The position numbers and the translations under genes are program-made. DNA of 64,000 nt. Origin: Microdochium bolleyi. Taxonomy: Eukaryota > Ascomycota > Sordariomycetes > Xylariales > Microdochiaceae. The DNA lies in NCBI GenBank assembly GCA_001566295.1, contig KQ964252.1, positions 930,001 to 994,000 of the forward strand, in the 5' to 3' direction. Below are positions 9,183 through 20,595 of this stretch, piece after piece. The notes under the pieces are model-generated. The model did not search any database. It saw only the letters and a list, made by a program, of their open reading frames with translations, and had not been told where the DNA came from. Each line of letters begins with the position of its first letter. The stretch's first letter is position 1.

Positions 9183-10883
9183 TCAGACTGTAATGGTATG
9201 TACGATCGGAGTAGGAAGTGGTGTCATCACCACTCCACCGGCCAACACATGAGTTGGCTGCGCCTCGGCGCGACCGCCGACAACATGCCTCCGGCGACCA
9301 GCAGGGGCCATCCCGGTCACGACGATCTCCTCGGCAAACCCATGTGGGCAATTGGCGACATCGAGCGCGCAGCGGACGATGGTGTACGTCCGCGCCCTCT
9401 GCTTGCCGCGGCAGCCTTGCCCGACAACGACTGGCGAAGAAGTGATTGTCGGCAGCGCCTGTGCCGAGGAGGCGGACGAGCCAGTTGCTGTCGGCGTCAG
9501 AGTTGGAGCTAGCATGAAGCCGTCCTCGATGGTAGTAGTGCTGCTGGTGGCGGTGATGGCTGGTATCGGTGTGGTGACTGCTACAAAGGATGTGACGATG
9601 GCTGGAGCCTCGATGGATGACACTGTTGCCGCACTACCGGAGAAGACACATGTCGAAACAATAGGGGCCCTGAAGAGAGTTGTCGAGACCGTGGGCGTTG
9701 GTCCAATGACAGTAGGGCCGAGAGCAACCTGTCCTCGAATGTCAGCTTTCTCCAACCGTTGCACATCCGGGGGGATACAAGTCGCGCAACTCACACTCAA
9801 TCTGGCGAATGCCCCAACATTGAAGTTGTACTCGGCTTCGATCTCGAGCGGGCAAGTCTCCGTCTTCTCGAATGTGGCGATGAGCTCAACGACGTTGGCA
9901 TACACGCCGAGCAGCGCGCCAGCGCCGATGGGGATCAACGTGTTGTCGGATTCGACTCCGGCCTGGATGCCGATCCGGAGGCTGGCCGAGAACCTACCCC
10001 ATGCGGTACGGACGTTGACAGGTACAAGACCTGACCGTGTACCCTCACTAACGTAGCAAAATTCTGTGGTCAGCCCCATGCGCACAATTACACTACTGGA
10101 CAGTGCAGATCATGAAACAACAAAGCGCACTGATATACTCACAACGTAGAGGCATCAAGGTTGCCGTTGAAGATGCCCAGCTCCAAGAACGCATGCTCAG
10201 GGAAGTCGACCCAGAACCCACCCGACAGGTCCATATCCGTGGCCAGACTAAGAATCAGGTCGATGGCGAAATATACGCCCGCCCGCAGACCCGGTATGCC
10301 GACGCCAATGGGCGACTCCGAGGTGAAGAGGCTGATGGCAATGCGCTCGCTGGCCGTGGCCTTGACGCCAAGCTCTACGTACGCCTCGGCGCCCATGAAG
10401 GTGAACTCGAGCGCCGGCTGGAAGAAATCCTCCCAGATCGCAACACCCACAGAGCCCCTTGTGTAACAGTCGAGGCACTCCACGGATAGGTTGACGTGGC
10501 CAGTGGTACTCTGGAACCCACTGCAGCAGCAGAAACAGGCTGTTAGTCTCGGGCAGTCCGGGCCAAGAGCGCCCGTGAATGCATGCCCTGTGGATCGAGC
10601 ACTGCACTTTCCAGAATGGCATTGCGGGAGAGAACACTTACCCATCGAAGAGAGTCTCGCCCTTCCAATTACGGTCAAGGGAGAATGTCTCCGTCTCGAG
10701 CCTGGAGTTATTCGGCCTGTCCTTAACGGCGTCGAGTCCCTGTCGGATCAGGATCATGGGGTCCACCGCACCGGCCTGTCTCGTTCTGAGGTCGATGATG
10801 GGAGAAGATACGACAGGCGAGGCCGAGCACGCCCTGGCAGCGAACACCAGCCCGACCGCCCTCGTAGCGATGCTGAATTTCAT
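9183..10883 (-). CDS. Secreted cell-surface-type protein, function unknown
   Basis: Four exons: 10642-10883, 10143-10520, 9795-10047 and 9183-9728; 472 aa. The N-terminus (MKFSIATRAVGLVFAARACSA) is a signal peptide. The middle is a beta-rich domain opening with VECLDCYTRGS and continuing with repeated hydrophobic/Gly strands. This resembles the fungal extracellular domains of unknown function labelled DUF7223 (recalled, tentative). After it comes a Thr/Ser/Pro-rich stretch, then a motif of the type TYTIVRCALDVANCP...EEIVVT common near the end of fungal wall proteins. No clear GPI signal follows. The third intron is 66 bp, in frame and free of stops, so retention would add 22 residues with two cysteines. 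It is marked by GTGAGT, a GCTGAC branch point and ACAG. The second acceptor (TTAG at 10048) was chosen because it alone keeps the frame. Confidence 0.72.
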
Positions 10884-12010
10884 AATGTGTTTGTACGTTG
10901 ACGTAGCGGAGCTGAAAGACGAGAGTTGACTTGGAAGAATTGAGAACCTGATGACTCTGGAAGGAGATAGCGAGTGTGGTGCGTCCCAGACAAGCTCGAA
11001 GGGACAGCTTCAGTGAACTACGAAGTGAATGGACAGCCAGTGTACATGGCAAATTAATGCTGGACTGGGCATAAGCAGCTGAAGTGAATATATAGCGACG
11101 GCATCATGGAGGCTTATGTATAGTCGATACTGGTACTTCGAGGGAGTTTCAACAGGGTGGAGGGCACGCCAAGGAGTCAATCCACTTTGCGGACACACTT
11201 GAAATCACTGGGCAAAGATCAGAACAGGGTCTCTCTCGCACTTCATTGGAGATACCCCGATATTAAAGCTCCTAGCTGACATATGACAGACCGAATCATG
11301 GCGCTGCCTAGGCTCCATCAGCAGCAGGCTGGGTGCAAGGGTGTCTGTCTACATACACGGTGCTGAGGAACGACCCCGAACAGCGCACGCAAGCGCGACC
11401 GGAACCGGGTCAGCCGATCATGCAGTGGAATTGGAGGCAGCCTTACTCCTGTAGTCTAGTGCTTCCACGTCTGGAATAACTGAGTAAACGACGGCATAGA
11501 CGTTCTGATTGATTGCCGTCCGACTTGAGGAACAGGTGCATGCGACCCATCCAGCCAATCATGGTTTCCATAGGGCCCGTCGTGGTGATCAACATGGTGA
11601 CCCCGGCCTGTGGCCTGAGCATGCCCCAGCGAATAGCATGTCAGAAGCACTCTGTACAAGCGACACCCTTTCCTGACCACCATGACAAGACAACCACTCA
11701 GATGCAATCTGATCGGTCTCAAGTCTGACTCGCGATCGCCTCTCCCGAGTCTGCTTGTTCGCCCGACCACCATCGTGATCCGCATTATGCCATGCCCTGT
11801 AATCATCGCCGTGACGGTGATGGTGCCGTCCGTGCGGTGCGAGTTGCTGGACATCCACCAGTTCTATGACCAAAAGCCTTCAAATTGGATCCGTGATGCT
11901 AAATTAATGTACACCTTTTACACCGAACGCAGGCCAACCCGTTGGGGCCAATCCCCTCAGCGCCTTCGTGTACAACTTCTACCGGCCTCGCTATTGATAC
12001 AACCCATAAC
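10884..12010. other. Intergenic: promoter of the secreted-protein gene and 3' region of LPD1
   Basis: 1.1 kb. Both neighbours are on the minus strand. Several short open frames lack start context and recognisable content. No gene, repeat or RNA supported. Confidence 0.45.
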
Positions 12011-13906
12011 TTAGTAGTGGATGGCCTTGGAGTAGGTGGCCATGGCAGCCTCCTTGAAAGCTTCGGCAAGCGTGGGATGGGCATGGCATGTACGTGCAAT
12101 ATCCTCCGTCGACGCGCCGTATTCGAGCGCAAGGGTGGCCTCGGCAATCATCTCACCGGCGTTGGGACCGACAATATGGCATCCGAGCAGGCGATCCGTC
12201 TCGGGATCAGCGAGCATCTTGACCATGCCGTCGGTGTCGAGGTTGGTCTTGGCACGCGAGTTGGCGCTGAAGGGGAAGCTGCCAACCTTGTAGGGAATGT
12301 TTGCCTTTTTCAAGTCCTGCTCGCTGGGACCAACCCACGCAACCTCGGGGTGCGTGTACATGACGGAGGGAATGACACCGTAGTTGACGTGGCCGTAGCC
12401 CTTCTTGATGTACTCGACGGCAGCGACGGCCTCCTCCTCGGCCTTGTGAGCCAGCATCGGTCCGAAGGTGACATCGCCGATGCAGCGGATGTGAGAAGCC
12501 TTGGTCCGGTACTCGGAGTCAATGACAACGCGGCCGCGCTCGTCCACCTCCAGGCCAGCGTTTTCGAGGCCGAGGCCCTTGGTGTAAGGGCGACGGCCGA
12601 TGGCGACGAGAACAACATCGGCATCAAGCTAGAAAGAGCAATATGTGTTAGTCTATAGAAGCGCAACATTATTCATGTCAAAGTGGAAGATGGGGGAAGC
12701 GAAAGATTAAGGGCTCCATACAGTCTCGGCCTTGCCACCCTTAGCAGCGTCAACCTCGAGCTTGACGTTCTCACCAGAAGCGTCACCACTGACAACCTTG
12801 GTGCCGAGCTTGAAGTCCATGCCCTGCTTCTTCAGCAGCTTCTGAATGGACTTGGAGACCTCCGTATCCATACCAGGGCCACCAATCTGGTCGAGGAATT
12901 CGACGACCGTGACCTTGGCGCCGAGGCGGGACCAGACAGAACCCATCTCGAGGCCGATGATTCCACCACCGATAACGATCATCTTCTCCGGGACCTTCTC
13001 CAGGGAGAGGGCACCAGTACTGGTGATGACGCGCTTCTCATCAATCTCAAGTCCTGGGAAGGGAGTAGCCTCGCTTCCAGTGGCGATAAGGATGTTCTTG
13101 CCGGTGACGGAAGTCTCGCCACCGTCGTTAAGGGCGACCTTGATCTCGTGCTCGTTGACAAAGGAGCCGGTACCCTTGATGTACTCGACGCCATTCTTCT
13201 TGAACAGGAACTCGATACCTTTGGTTAGTCCGCCGACGGAGGTATCCTTGGCCTTCATCATGGCCTGCAGGTTGAGCTTGACATCGCCGACCTCGATACC
13301 GCGGTTCTTCGTGTCGTGGAGGATCTGGTGGTAGAGATGCGAGTTGTTGAGGAGAGACTTGGAAGGGATGCAGCCGACATTGAGACAGGTACCGCCGAGA
13401 GCACCACGCTTCTCAATGCAGGCGACTTTGAGGCCCTCCTGGCCAGCCTTGATGGCGGCAACGTAACCAGCGACACCACCTCCAATAATGACGAGGTCCT
13501 TCTCTTCTGAAGCAAGGCAGCAGAGATCAGCATGAGCACGTTGAATGGCAAGGTATGGAGAATGTGGCGCTGGACAGCGAGTCCGAGCTCGGGGCAGTGG
13601 CTGCGATAGGGATGGTCGGCTGTTCACGGGGCGGTGATTCGGAGCGACGAACCAGAAGCTGAGGCATATCCTCTGGACCACCGGGAAACGGGGGAGGCGA
13701 CGATTGTGGGGAGCCTGTGAATCGAGACATAGGGTGGTCAGTGGCATGATCGTGAGCAGATATGAAGAAAACACCCTTGGGACCGCCGTAGAAGACACCA
13801 CCTGTGTTGTCGAGGCAGCCGCGGAGGAGAAGACTCACGATGAGGGGGCGCGGAGAGCCGACATGCGAGCGGCGGAGGCCCGCGGTATTAAGCGGCTGGC
13901 CATCAT
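12011..13906 (-). CDS. LPD1: Dihydrolipoamide dehydrogenase, mitochondrial (E3)
   Basis: Four exons: 13839-13906, 13653-13714, 12722-13506 and 12011-12628; 510 aa. The two short 5' exons encode an Arg/Ser/Ala-rich mitochondrial presequence ending in RGYAS. The mature enzyme begins EEKDLVIIGGGVAGY, an FAD-binding GxGxxG motif. The redox disulfide is GGTCLNVGC, the NAD-binding motif is VIGGGIIGLEMG, and the C-terminal catalytic pair is HAHPTLAEAF. The enzyme reoxidises dihydrolipoamide in the pyruvate, 2-oxoglutarate and branched-chain dehydrogenases and the glycine cleavage system. The donor of intron 2 is GTTCGT, weaker than the others, but the junction restores the frame and the expected processing region. 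The double ATG at the start leaves one residue of ambiguity. Confidence 0.95.
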
Positions 13907-14448
13907 GGCGGATGTGTGGTGTGGGAGAAGGCGGCTCAAGAAGGTGTCGAATAGCGCAGAGTAGAGGTGGGATGCGACAGCTCAAAGCAGGATTGATGTC
14001 GTCACGGACAGACAGCAACAGTAGTGGTTGAGCAAAAAATAAACACGCGGAGAAGGAGCAACGACGATAGGGCGGCGGCCAATCCTTTGCCTCTGGGCCG
14101 CCGAGTAAAGAGCTGTGCTGTGCTCGCCCTCCGACGCTGGGACCCGGCACAGTGGCACGGTCCAACCTGGCTACGAGCGGGTCTGATATGCGCACTGTAA
14201 GTACTCCCTCAATGCGTGCCGCGGTCCCGTACGACAGATGTCCCCAAATCGTTGGGGATATGACGGCTATGCTTTCTGCACACTGTGAGACCCCCGGACA
14301 CAAGCTCGACCCACACTGTGTAACAACCCGGGAGGTCCCGGTCTTCGGCAGCATTTCAACGGCGGTCGACTTGAACATCGGTGTAACTGCAAAGTCGGCG
14401 GAGGATTGATCAAGTATGCGGCATTACACATACTACGTAGCTAGAGAT
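13907..14448. promoter_or_regulatory. LPD1 promoter and 5' leader
   Basis: 542 bp upstream of LPD1, overlapping the 3' region of SGD1 (both minus strand). One frame runs open through it and into LPD1 exon 2, but it has no motif and conflicts with the LPD1 model. No specific element identified. Confidence 0.4.
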
Positions 14449-16929
14449 TCATGCTATGTCTATCGTCTGCAGACTCTCCAGAATCTCCAGTGCCGCATCA
14501 CATGACTTCTTCAGCTTCTTCTTTACCCCCCTATCCTTGACCAGTTCCGTGCTGCGTACATTCTTCTTGATAAAGTACTGCACGCCGCGCACCACATCTT
14601 CGTCGAGGCTCCCAAGCACCTCTTTCATTCGGCCCTTGTCAACTTCTTGCAGTACGGTGATGAGCACAAGTTCCACAAAAACCTGGGCCTTCTCCTGTAG
14701 TGCCATAAGATTACGGTACTTGACGATGTCGTTGAGGCTCAGTAACCGGCTCGCGACTAGCGTACCGTAGAGCCTTGCCGCGTTGTAAAGCCACCGAATG
14801 TTGTACTCGGATTCCTCGTCAAGGTCCGCATCCTCCCCATCCCCAGTGTCGATGTCTTCTCCCATTTTCCGGAAGCGTGTCGTGAGGCACCGACGGAACT
14901 GGAAGCGGGCCTCTCGATCTACGCTGAACTTTGACGCGACAAGCGCATAATAGGGGTTGTACTCCATCTGGCGTTCGCCAGAACGGACAATTACTTCAGG
15001 AATCTCTTTGCGTTGGTGCTTGTTCAGCTTCAGTTGCCTCAGCAGGAGCTCGGCGTTCTCATAGTCCGTAGCTGCGTGCAGGGCCACAAAAATGCGCTGC
15101 CGCACCTCAGTATTGAAACCCTGCTCGCGCGCCAGTTGCCACAGGTCTGGGATATCCAGGTCGTCATCAGCTACGTCGAATTCCATGGTGTCGTCGACCA
15201 CGTCGTCGGCATCGTCGTCCATGTTGTTGCCGTCCAGGTCCTGTCGTTGCCCCTTGCCAGTCCAACTTGCGCCAACCAGCCACCACTTGCCAACCTTGTC
15301 GGCATTGTGAATATCCTGCAGGCCAATCCGCAGAGGCTGAGCGTCTTGGGAGCCTGACAGGGTACCGATCTTCTTGCGAATCTGTGTCCGCTGATCGGCA
15401 AGGTCTTTGTTACGAGCGTTGGCCTTGGTCTTGTTGCTTTGGAGCTTCTTCATCTCCTCGATCATGAAGCTGGTGCGAACCGAGACCCCCTTTGTGTCGG
15501 CAGGTTTCACCCGATTCACAATTTGCTGAAGAGATTGCGGGTCGTCGCGTCGTAATTGAGGACCACACAGCTGGATGATTCTCAGGAGCAACTCCGTATT
15601 CAGCTCGTTCAGATTGTGTAGGAACTGCCGGATGTAGTCAAAGACTAAGCTGCAGCTGATAACCTGCATGTTGTAAAGCTCGGCCAACAGCGTGGCAACG
15701 TGCTTCGACCCGGTGTCGGAATGATCACCTGAAGCGTTGGCATAGTACTTGTCGAATGCCTCGACTAGGTGCTGGATGAACTGAGCGGCGAATGCCATGC
15801 CTAGAGCCTTGTGAGTCGCCGCGATGAAGCCCGCCATCATGGTGAAAAACGAGTCTGGCCGCTTCTCGGGCGAACAGACGAGCGCCAGAAGAATGCTTGT
15901 GAGGACACTTGTGACCGCCTGCCTCGGATTGGTCGTGTATAGGTTTGAGATGTCTTTTGTAATACCGATCATGCTGTCGTTGGTGAGACGATTCACCAAT
16001 CCCTGTATCCGTTTTCGGAGCTGGGCATCCTCGTCGCTCGCACCTCCCGTCTTCTTGCGCAAGGAGGGTGGAACATATTTGGCGGCATTAGTCATTGGGG
16101 CGACATAGGGATTTTCTCGCTGTGGCGGCGCTTGCTTCTCATTCTCCGAGGAGTCGTCGCCTGAGAAGCCATCGAACATATCGTCGCTGTCCTCGTCGTG
16201 GTCATCGCCGTCACTCTGCAGATCTTGATCCGCCTGCCATGGCCGGCCACTCCCAGCCTTGCTTGCATGTGCAGCTTGCTGAGCCTTCCGCCGCTTTTGG
16301 GCTAGCCAGTCATCTGCCTCCGCTTTGCGCTTGCGCTTCTCCAGGCTCTCACCGGTATCCTCGTCGCTGCCCAGGCCGTCCAGGAGATCACCGAGTCCAT
16401 CCTCCTCGAAAGATTTGGGCATTGCTTTTCGACCTTTCAAGCCCAACTTTCGCTCCAGCTCGTCGATCTCGGCATCCTCTTGGGCGAGCTTTTTCTGGTC
16501 CGACTTGGATACTTTTGTGGTGGATTGTCCGGCCGCTGTAGCAGTCGTGTCAATGTCGCTCATGTCCTCGTCAGATTCGTCCAAATCGAAACCGTCCGCA
16601 TCCTCCCCTTCGTCATCGTCCGAACCTGTTCCATCTTCATCATGGCTGGCGCCAGTATCATCGTCCAGTAAATTGTGATCGTCAACTGGCTTCGTCTGGG
16701 TCTGCCGAGCCGGTGTGGAGGATACTGCCCGGGGCCTGGCTGTGGCAGATGGTCGTGGTCCACGATGCGAGGTTTTGGCCTGGCGCTTAGTGACGCGCTG
16801 GGCTTTACGTTGCTCCTTTCGCGAGGGTTGCGATCGAGAGCCACCTCTGCCAACATTGGACGACTGAACGTCCAGCTCCTTGAGCAGTGTCGCTGGAAGT
16901 GACAGCTTGCGCTTCTGCTGGGGCTTCAT
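14449..16929 (-). CDS. SGD1: Nucleolar MIF4G/MA3 protein SGD1 (NOM1)
   Basis: Single exon, 826 aa from the ATG at 16929; the open frame extends five codons further upstream without an ATG. The first ~280 residues are basic and then acidic low-complexity sequence, with blocks such as SDEDMSDIDTT and DDHDEDSDDMFDG. A MIF4G domain starts near residue 310 (LRKRIQGLVNRLTNDSMIGI) and an MA3 domain near 600 (VRQRIFVALHAATDYENAELLL). This order matches yeast Sgd1 and human NOM1, nucleolar proteins needed for 18S rRNA maturation that recruit the helicase Fal1/eIF4A3. It is divergent from SRP14. Function is inferred from the family. Confidence 0.92.
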   Translation of the reverse strand: MKPQQKRKLSLPATLLKELDVQSSNVGRGGSRSQPSRKEQRKAQRVTKRQAKTSHRGPRPSATARPRAVSSTPARQTQTKPVDDHNLLDDDTGASHDEDGTGSDDDEGEDADGFDLDESDEDMSDIDTTATAAGQSTTKVSKSDQKKLAQEDAEIDELERKLGLKGRKAMPKSFEEDGLGDLLDGLGSDEDTGESLEKRKRKAEADDWLAQKRRKAQQAAHASKAGSGRPWQADQDLQSDGDDHDEDSDDMFDGFSGDDSSENEKQAPPQRENPYVAPMTNAAKYVPPSLRKKTGGASDEDAQLRKRIQGLVNRLTNDSMIGITKDISNLYTTNPRQAVTSVLTSILLALVCSPEKRPDSFFTMMAGFIAATHKALGMAFAAQFIQHLVEAFDKYYANASGDHSDTGSKHVATLLAELYNMQVISCSLVFDYIRQFLHNLNELNTELLLRIIQLCGPQLRRDDPQSLQQIVNRVKPADTKGVSVRTSFMIEEMKKLQSNKTKANARNKDLADQRTQIRKKIGTLSGSQDAQPLRIGLQDIHNADKVGKWWLVGASWTGKGQRQDLDGNNMDDDADDVVDDTMEFDVADDDLDIPDLWQLAREQGFNTEVRQRIFVALHAATDYENAELLLRQLKLNKHQRKEIPEVIVRSGERQMEYNPYYALVASKFSVDREARFQFRRCLTTRFRKMGEDIDTGDGEDADLDEESEYNIRWLYNAARLYGTLVASRLLSLNDIVKYRNLMALQEKAQVFVELVLITVLQEVDKGRMKEVLGSLDEDVVRGVQYFIKKNVRSTELVKDRGVKKKLKKSCDAALEILESLQTIDIA

Positions 16930-17594
16930 GGCGGGCAGCGACAAACTTGTCTGGCAAGTGATGTAGTCCGGGCTTCAGAAGTTGCGACACCATGGGCTGG
17001 TTCGGAAGCTATCCAACATCTTGAACTTTTTGTTATCGATTAGCGCCGAGGGGACCGGGACCAAGCCGAAGTGGGGCTCCAATGTCGGAGCGCGCTCTCT
17101 GCTTGCAGGTGAGTGGCCGAGTCCACGCCCGGAGTACTGACGCGCTTTGGCTTTACCAGAGGTTTCAGGAATCTGAGTAGGCGATGTAGAGGCTCAGAGA
17201 CTTAAACGCTAGGGCGGATTCAAAGGCAAAGCATCTCGATGCCAGAGCAAGATAAGCTGAGGTGTATGGGCACTGCCAAGGTGGGAAGATTTACACGGCT
17301 AGTTTAGCGACGCCCGTGGAAAGAGTCCCCGCAGTCGTCTTGTTTCCAGGCTCTCCACTCCTCCACTGGATATCCTCCCAAGGTACCACCAGAAGGTGCG
17401 CAGTGGTCACGCCAGCTCGTGACATCAGGTAGGCCACCCGTGGACAGCCCAGGCCGTTACGATATACCGCCCCCTATAGCATTCAGGTTTTGCCTACCAC
17501 GATTACCTGAACCTGCGCTCAACTTTGCAGCCGTCACAATCTGGCCCCGCCCCTTCTCGCTGCCCCTCCTCGACCTGATCGCCAACTGCTCACC
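16930..17594. promoter_or_regulatory. Shared divergent promoter, SGD1 and SRP14
   Basis: 665 bp between divergent starts. The part close to SRP14 (about 17330-17590) is rich in short pyrimidine runs typical of fungal core promoters. No gene supported. Confidence 0.4.
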
Positions 17595-18119
17595 ATGGGT
17601 GTCCTCACAAACGATGAGGTATGCTCTGTGTTGGCCACCAGCCTCTCCAGTTGATCTTGGTACTCACGCGCGGTCTTTCACTCAGTTTTTCGCTCAGCTC
17701 GCCCAGCTCTTCGACGCGACCAAAGGCAAGGACCACGGATCTATATTCCTCGTTCAGAAACGATGTATGCTCTTTCCAGCCGACCGGCCAATGCTCCCCT
17801 CGTATCGCATACCAACGTTAACCCTTGTTCTGCAGTATCATATGATCAACCGCTGCCAGACGCGCCGCAGGATGGCGCATTCCCCGACACAAGCCCGGCC
17901 AGCCCATTGCCGATATTGATACGAGCCACGAATGGCAAGTCGAAAGATCGCAAGACAAAACGCGTCAAGCTCTCTACTGTCGTCACCCCAGATGCTCTTC
18001 CGTCCTTTTTCGACAAATACTCAGATGTCTGCAAGGCTGGCATGACAACACTCAAGCCCCGCGACCGGAGCAAGAACAAGCGCAAAGCGAAGAAGAAGAA
18101 GGGCGGCGCTGCTGCGTGA
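17595..18119 (+). CDS. SRP14: Signal recognition particle subunit SRP14
   Basis: Three exons: 17595-17618 (only eight codons), 17686-17764 and 17836-18119; 128 aa. The start MGVLTNDE joins FFAQLAQLFDATKGKDHGSIFLVQKR and then LSYDQPLPD, giving the SRP14 Alu-binding fold. The end is very basic (RSKNKRKAKKKKGG), as in fungal SRP14. The protein binds the Alu domain of SRP RNA and helps slow translation of secretory proteins. All three junctions use GT...AG with correct phase. The sequence between the second beta strand and the TKRVKLSTVV strand is proline-rich and longer than in mammals. Confidence 0.93.
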
Positions 18120-18666
18120 GCAATTCTGATTAGCGACAGGAGCGGGACGCGCCAAGTTCGTCCCGAGTATACAACGGTAAAAGGAAGTAGTTTTCAATTG
18201 CATAGGCACGCTATTGAACATGGGGCAGTGTCGTCACGCCGCACCGGGCCATTTGCGCAGCGGAATCGAGCATCAACGATGAGATTCAGGCGTCTGTAGC
18301 ACTGGCTACCTCAAGTGATGGCACTAGACTTGAGATAGGGACGGATGACACAATGGCGATGTCCCCAAAGTACCAATTACGATTTCGTGTGCGGCTTTGA
18401 GATGCTGCTGGAACTCGGGAAATAAGTGCATGGTGACCCGTCCACGTGGACCGCGCGTTACGTTGTGGCGACTAGGCCAACGACAATCGTGTACTAGAGC
18501 CTACACTAAGTACCCTCAGGTGTCCAAGTACGAAGCCTGTGTACCGAGGTCGTGGAAGCTGGAGCTCAGCACCACTTCAGTCCAGATGTGACCGCCTCAG
18601 GCATCAGATATGACACCAGCCTTCGCCAACCTCTCCTCCACATATCGTTGCTCCAGCACGAAGCGT
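18120..18666. other. Intergenic downstream of SRP14
   Basis: 547 bp with no supported gene. It contains a 12-bp palindrome with a CACGTG core (18440-18451), listed separately. Confidence 0.45.
18440..18451. promoter_or_regulatory. 12-bp palindrome with E-box core CACGTG
   Basis: GTCCACGTGGAC is perfectly self-complementary. CACGTG is the core bound by bHLH factors in fungi. It lies between the end of SRP14 and the end of the small orphan ORF, not next to a known start, so a role is uncertain. Confidence 0.3.
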
Positions 18667-19053
18667 TCACATTCCGCCGACACTCCCACCACCGTACAAC
18701 CTCTCCAGATCCAGTGCCTCCTTTACCTCCCTACAGACGTCGCACTCGCCTCGCACCGGTCGCCTGGGGCTGCCGACATACATGCACAGGCGGGACGGGC
18801 AACGACTGGCCTGGTCGCCGGGCTCCTCGCACGAAGCGAGCTTTCTGTGCTCTTCCCATGTCTGCCTGCAGCCCGTGCAGCGCTTGACGTGGACTTCGCA
18901 CATATCGTGTGTCAGTTCGCCGCAGCTTTGGCTTTTCAGTCCGCGTTGATCAGCAAACGTGTCCGACAGGTGGAAAGTGATAGGTGTTGTGTGAGTGAAC
19001 CGAAGTACCCGTGCGTGGCGTGCTTGAGATAAAGAAGCACGAGGCCGAATCAA
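18667..19053 (-). CDS. Small Cys-rich orphan ORF, N-terminus unresolved
   Basis: The frame is open for 129 codons. Its second half carries evenly spaced Cys and His: SCG, C-E-V-H, CTGC, a W..H pair, C, C, C, then CDVC, followed by a charged amphipathic helix (REVKEALDLERL). This looks like a small zinc-binding protein of the kind often predicted in Sordariomycetes. The frame has no ATG at its 5' end; the first in-frame ATG is at 18903, inside the Cys region, so an upstream exon is likely but I could not place it. Family unknown. Confidence 0.42.
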   Translation of the reverse strand: MIRPRASLSQARHARVLRFTHTTPITFHLSDTFADQRGLKSQSCGELTHDMCEVHVKRCTGCRQTWEEHRKLASCEEPGDQASRCPSRLCMYVGSPRRPVRGECDVCREVKEALDLERLYGGGSVGGM

Positions 19054-20595
19054 AGTCGAACAACACAGACTCCCCTGGCTGTACGAGAGAAGTATTCACC
19101 TATCGCCAAGTGGACCTAGCGGTGTGTATGTGCGTGCGTGGTTCTGGCTGACGAAGGCCGTCAGGTTCTCGGTTTCGTGTTTTGAAGATATTTAGGTGCT
19201 TTAACGGTCGACCGGCGCCTCTCCTTGACCTGCGTTGCAGGTCAGATGCACTCTTCTCCGGGGCTTTCGTACAGCGTCACCTTCTGTTTTATGCCTGTCG
19301 AGCCGAACTGAGCCGCAGTGCATCGGCGCAACACCGCTTGTAGGTGGAATTTGAATCACGATGATAATTTCCATCAACCGAGGCGAAAGCAGTTGAGAAA
19401 TGGGACTTGGAGCGAAGATCTGCTTGACCGGTCCCTATAAGCACATCCGGCCTCTCCTCAGACCAGACAGCGTGTAAATCAAAGCGCCATCAGTTCAATG
19501 CTTGTCGCGTGACACACCCCGAAGCGTGGAGCCGTCCGGTGTTTTGCCACGGAGTCAACCCCCCCACAAGTGGTTGTGAACAAGACAAACCGAGCTCTTG
19601 CACATCATGATGGACACCAGAAGAAACTGGACACCAAATAAACTAAAAGTCTGTTTGCCCTGGGTCGCATATCACAATTACCCTATCTAGAAGGGACCAC
19701 CAGCCCTTCTGGAGTGACTGGAAAGTTGGCATCATCGGGAATGTTGGTGTTGACGTAGCTAAGGATTCACCGGGGCACGATAGGAAGGTCTGACGCAAAC
19801 AGGTCGTTTGCGTCATTACATATTGCCTGCCAGTTGTCGGTATAATGGCAATATCAAGTCGCATATGGGGTATCTCTGGGCTCGAAAAGGCACAAATAAA
19901 TGGCACAGACCTCCCGCAATCGTTCATACGCCAAACTCCAGAGGTATAAGTCGACCTCACAAGCCATCGTCGTTGTTGAACTGGCGGTTCCACGGGGCGT
20001 CTACGTTCTGGCCGGTGTCCTGTTGCTGTTGTCGCCGCCTCTCACCTCTACTCGGTGTCACACAATCCTTCCGCTGCAACACAAACTTCAGATGGCGACT
20101 TCTAATGTTCCACCATCTCTGGCGCGGAACTCCCTCCAGCCAGCTTATCACCCTCCTTCACCACGCTTCCAATCAATCGAATGCTATTCCTCGGCACAAT
20201 CTAGACGCAAACATTCCACATCATCCTCCATAGATCGCGACGCTAAGTCGTGGGCGATGCGAATCAACCTTTTCTTTTTCAAATGACCATAGGAAACCAT
20301 AAAGAAGCCTAGGGACAAAAGTGTCCCTCCGTATCGAGATGGCGCATGGCGGCTGATCGACTGATGCAGACGAGGGGGTAGATTAAGTGGCCGTGCCGAA
20401 ATTGGACGCCACCGTCGCATCCCGCAGAGCTCTTACCCATACCCAGTCGATCCCCTTGGAGAACACCATCCAGCATCGAGTGCAGGCTGCGCAGATGCCA
20501 CTGCACAAGAAATGTCAAGAAGTGTCGACAAAGAGCGACGTATCCGGTTCCCACCCCAACCTTGTTGTCGATCTCCGCATATCTTTGTACAAGTT
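19054..20595. other. Intergenic, 1.5 kb
   Basis: Between the small Cys-rich ORF and the 3' end of the Gbp2-type gene. Open frames are short and lack motifs. No repeat, tRNA or transposon seen. Confidence 0.45.
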
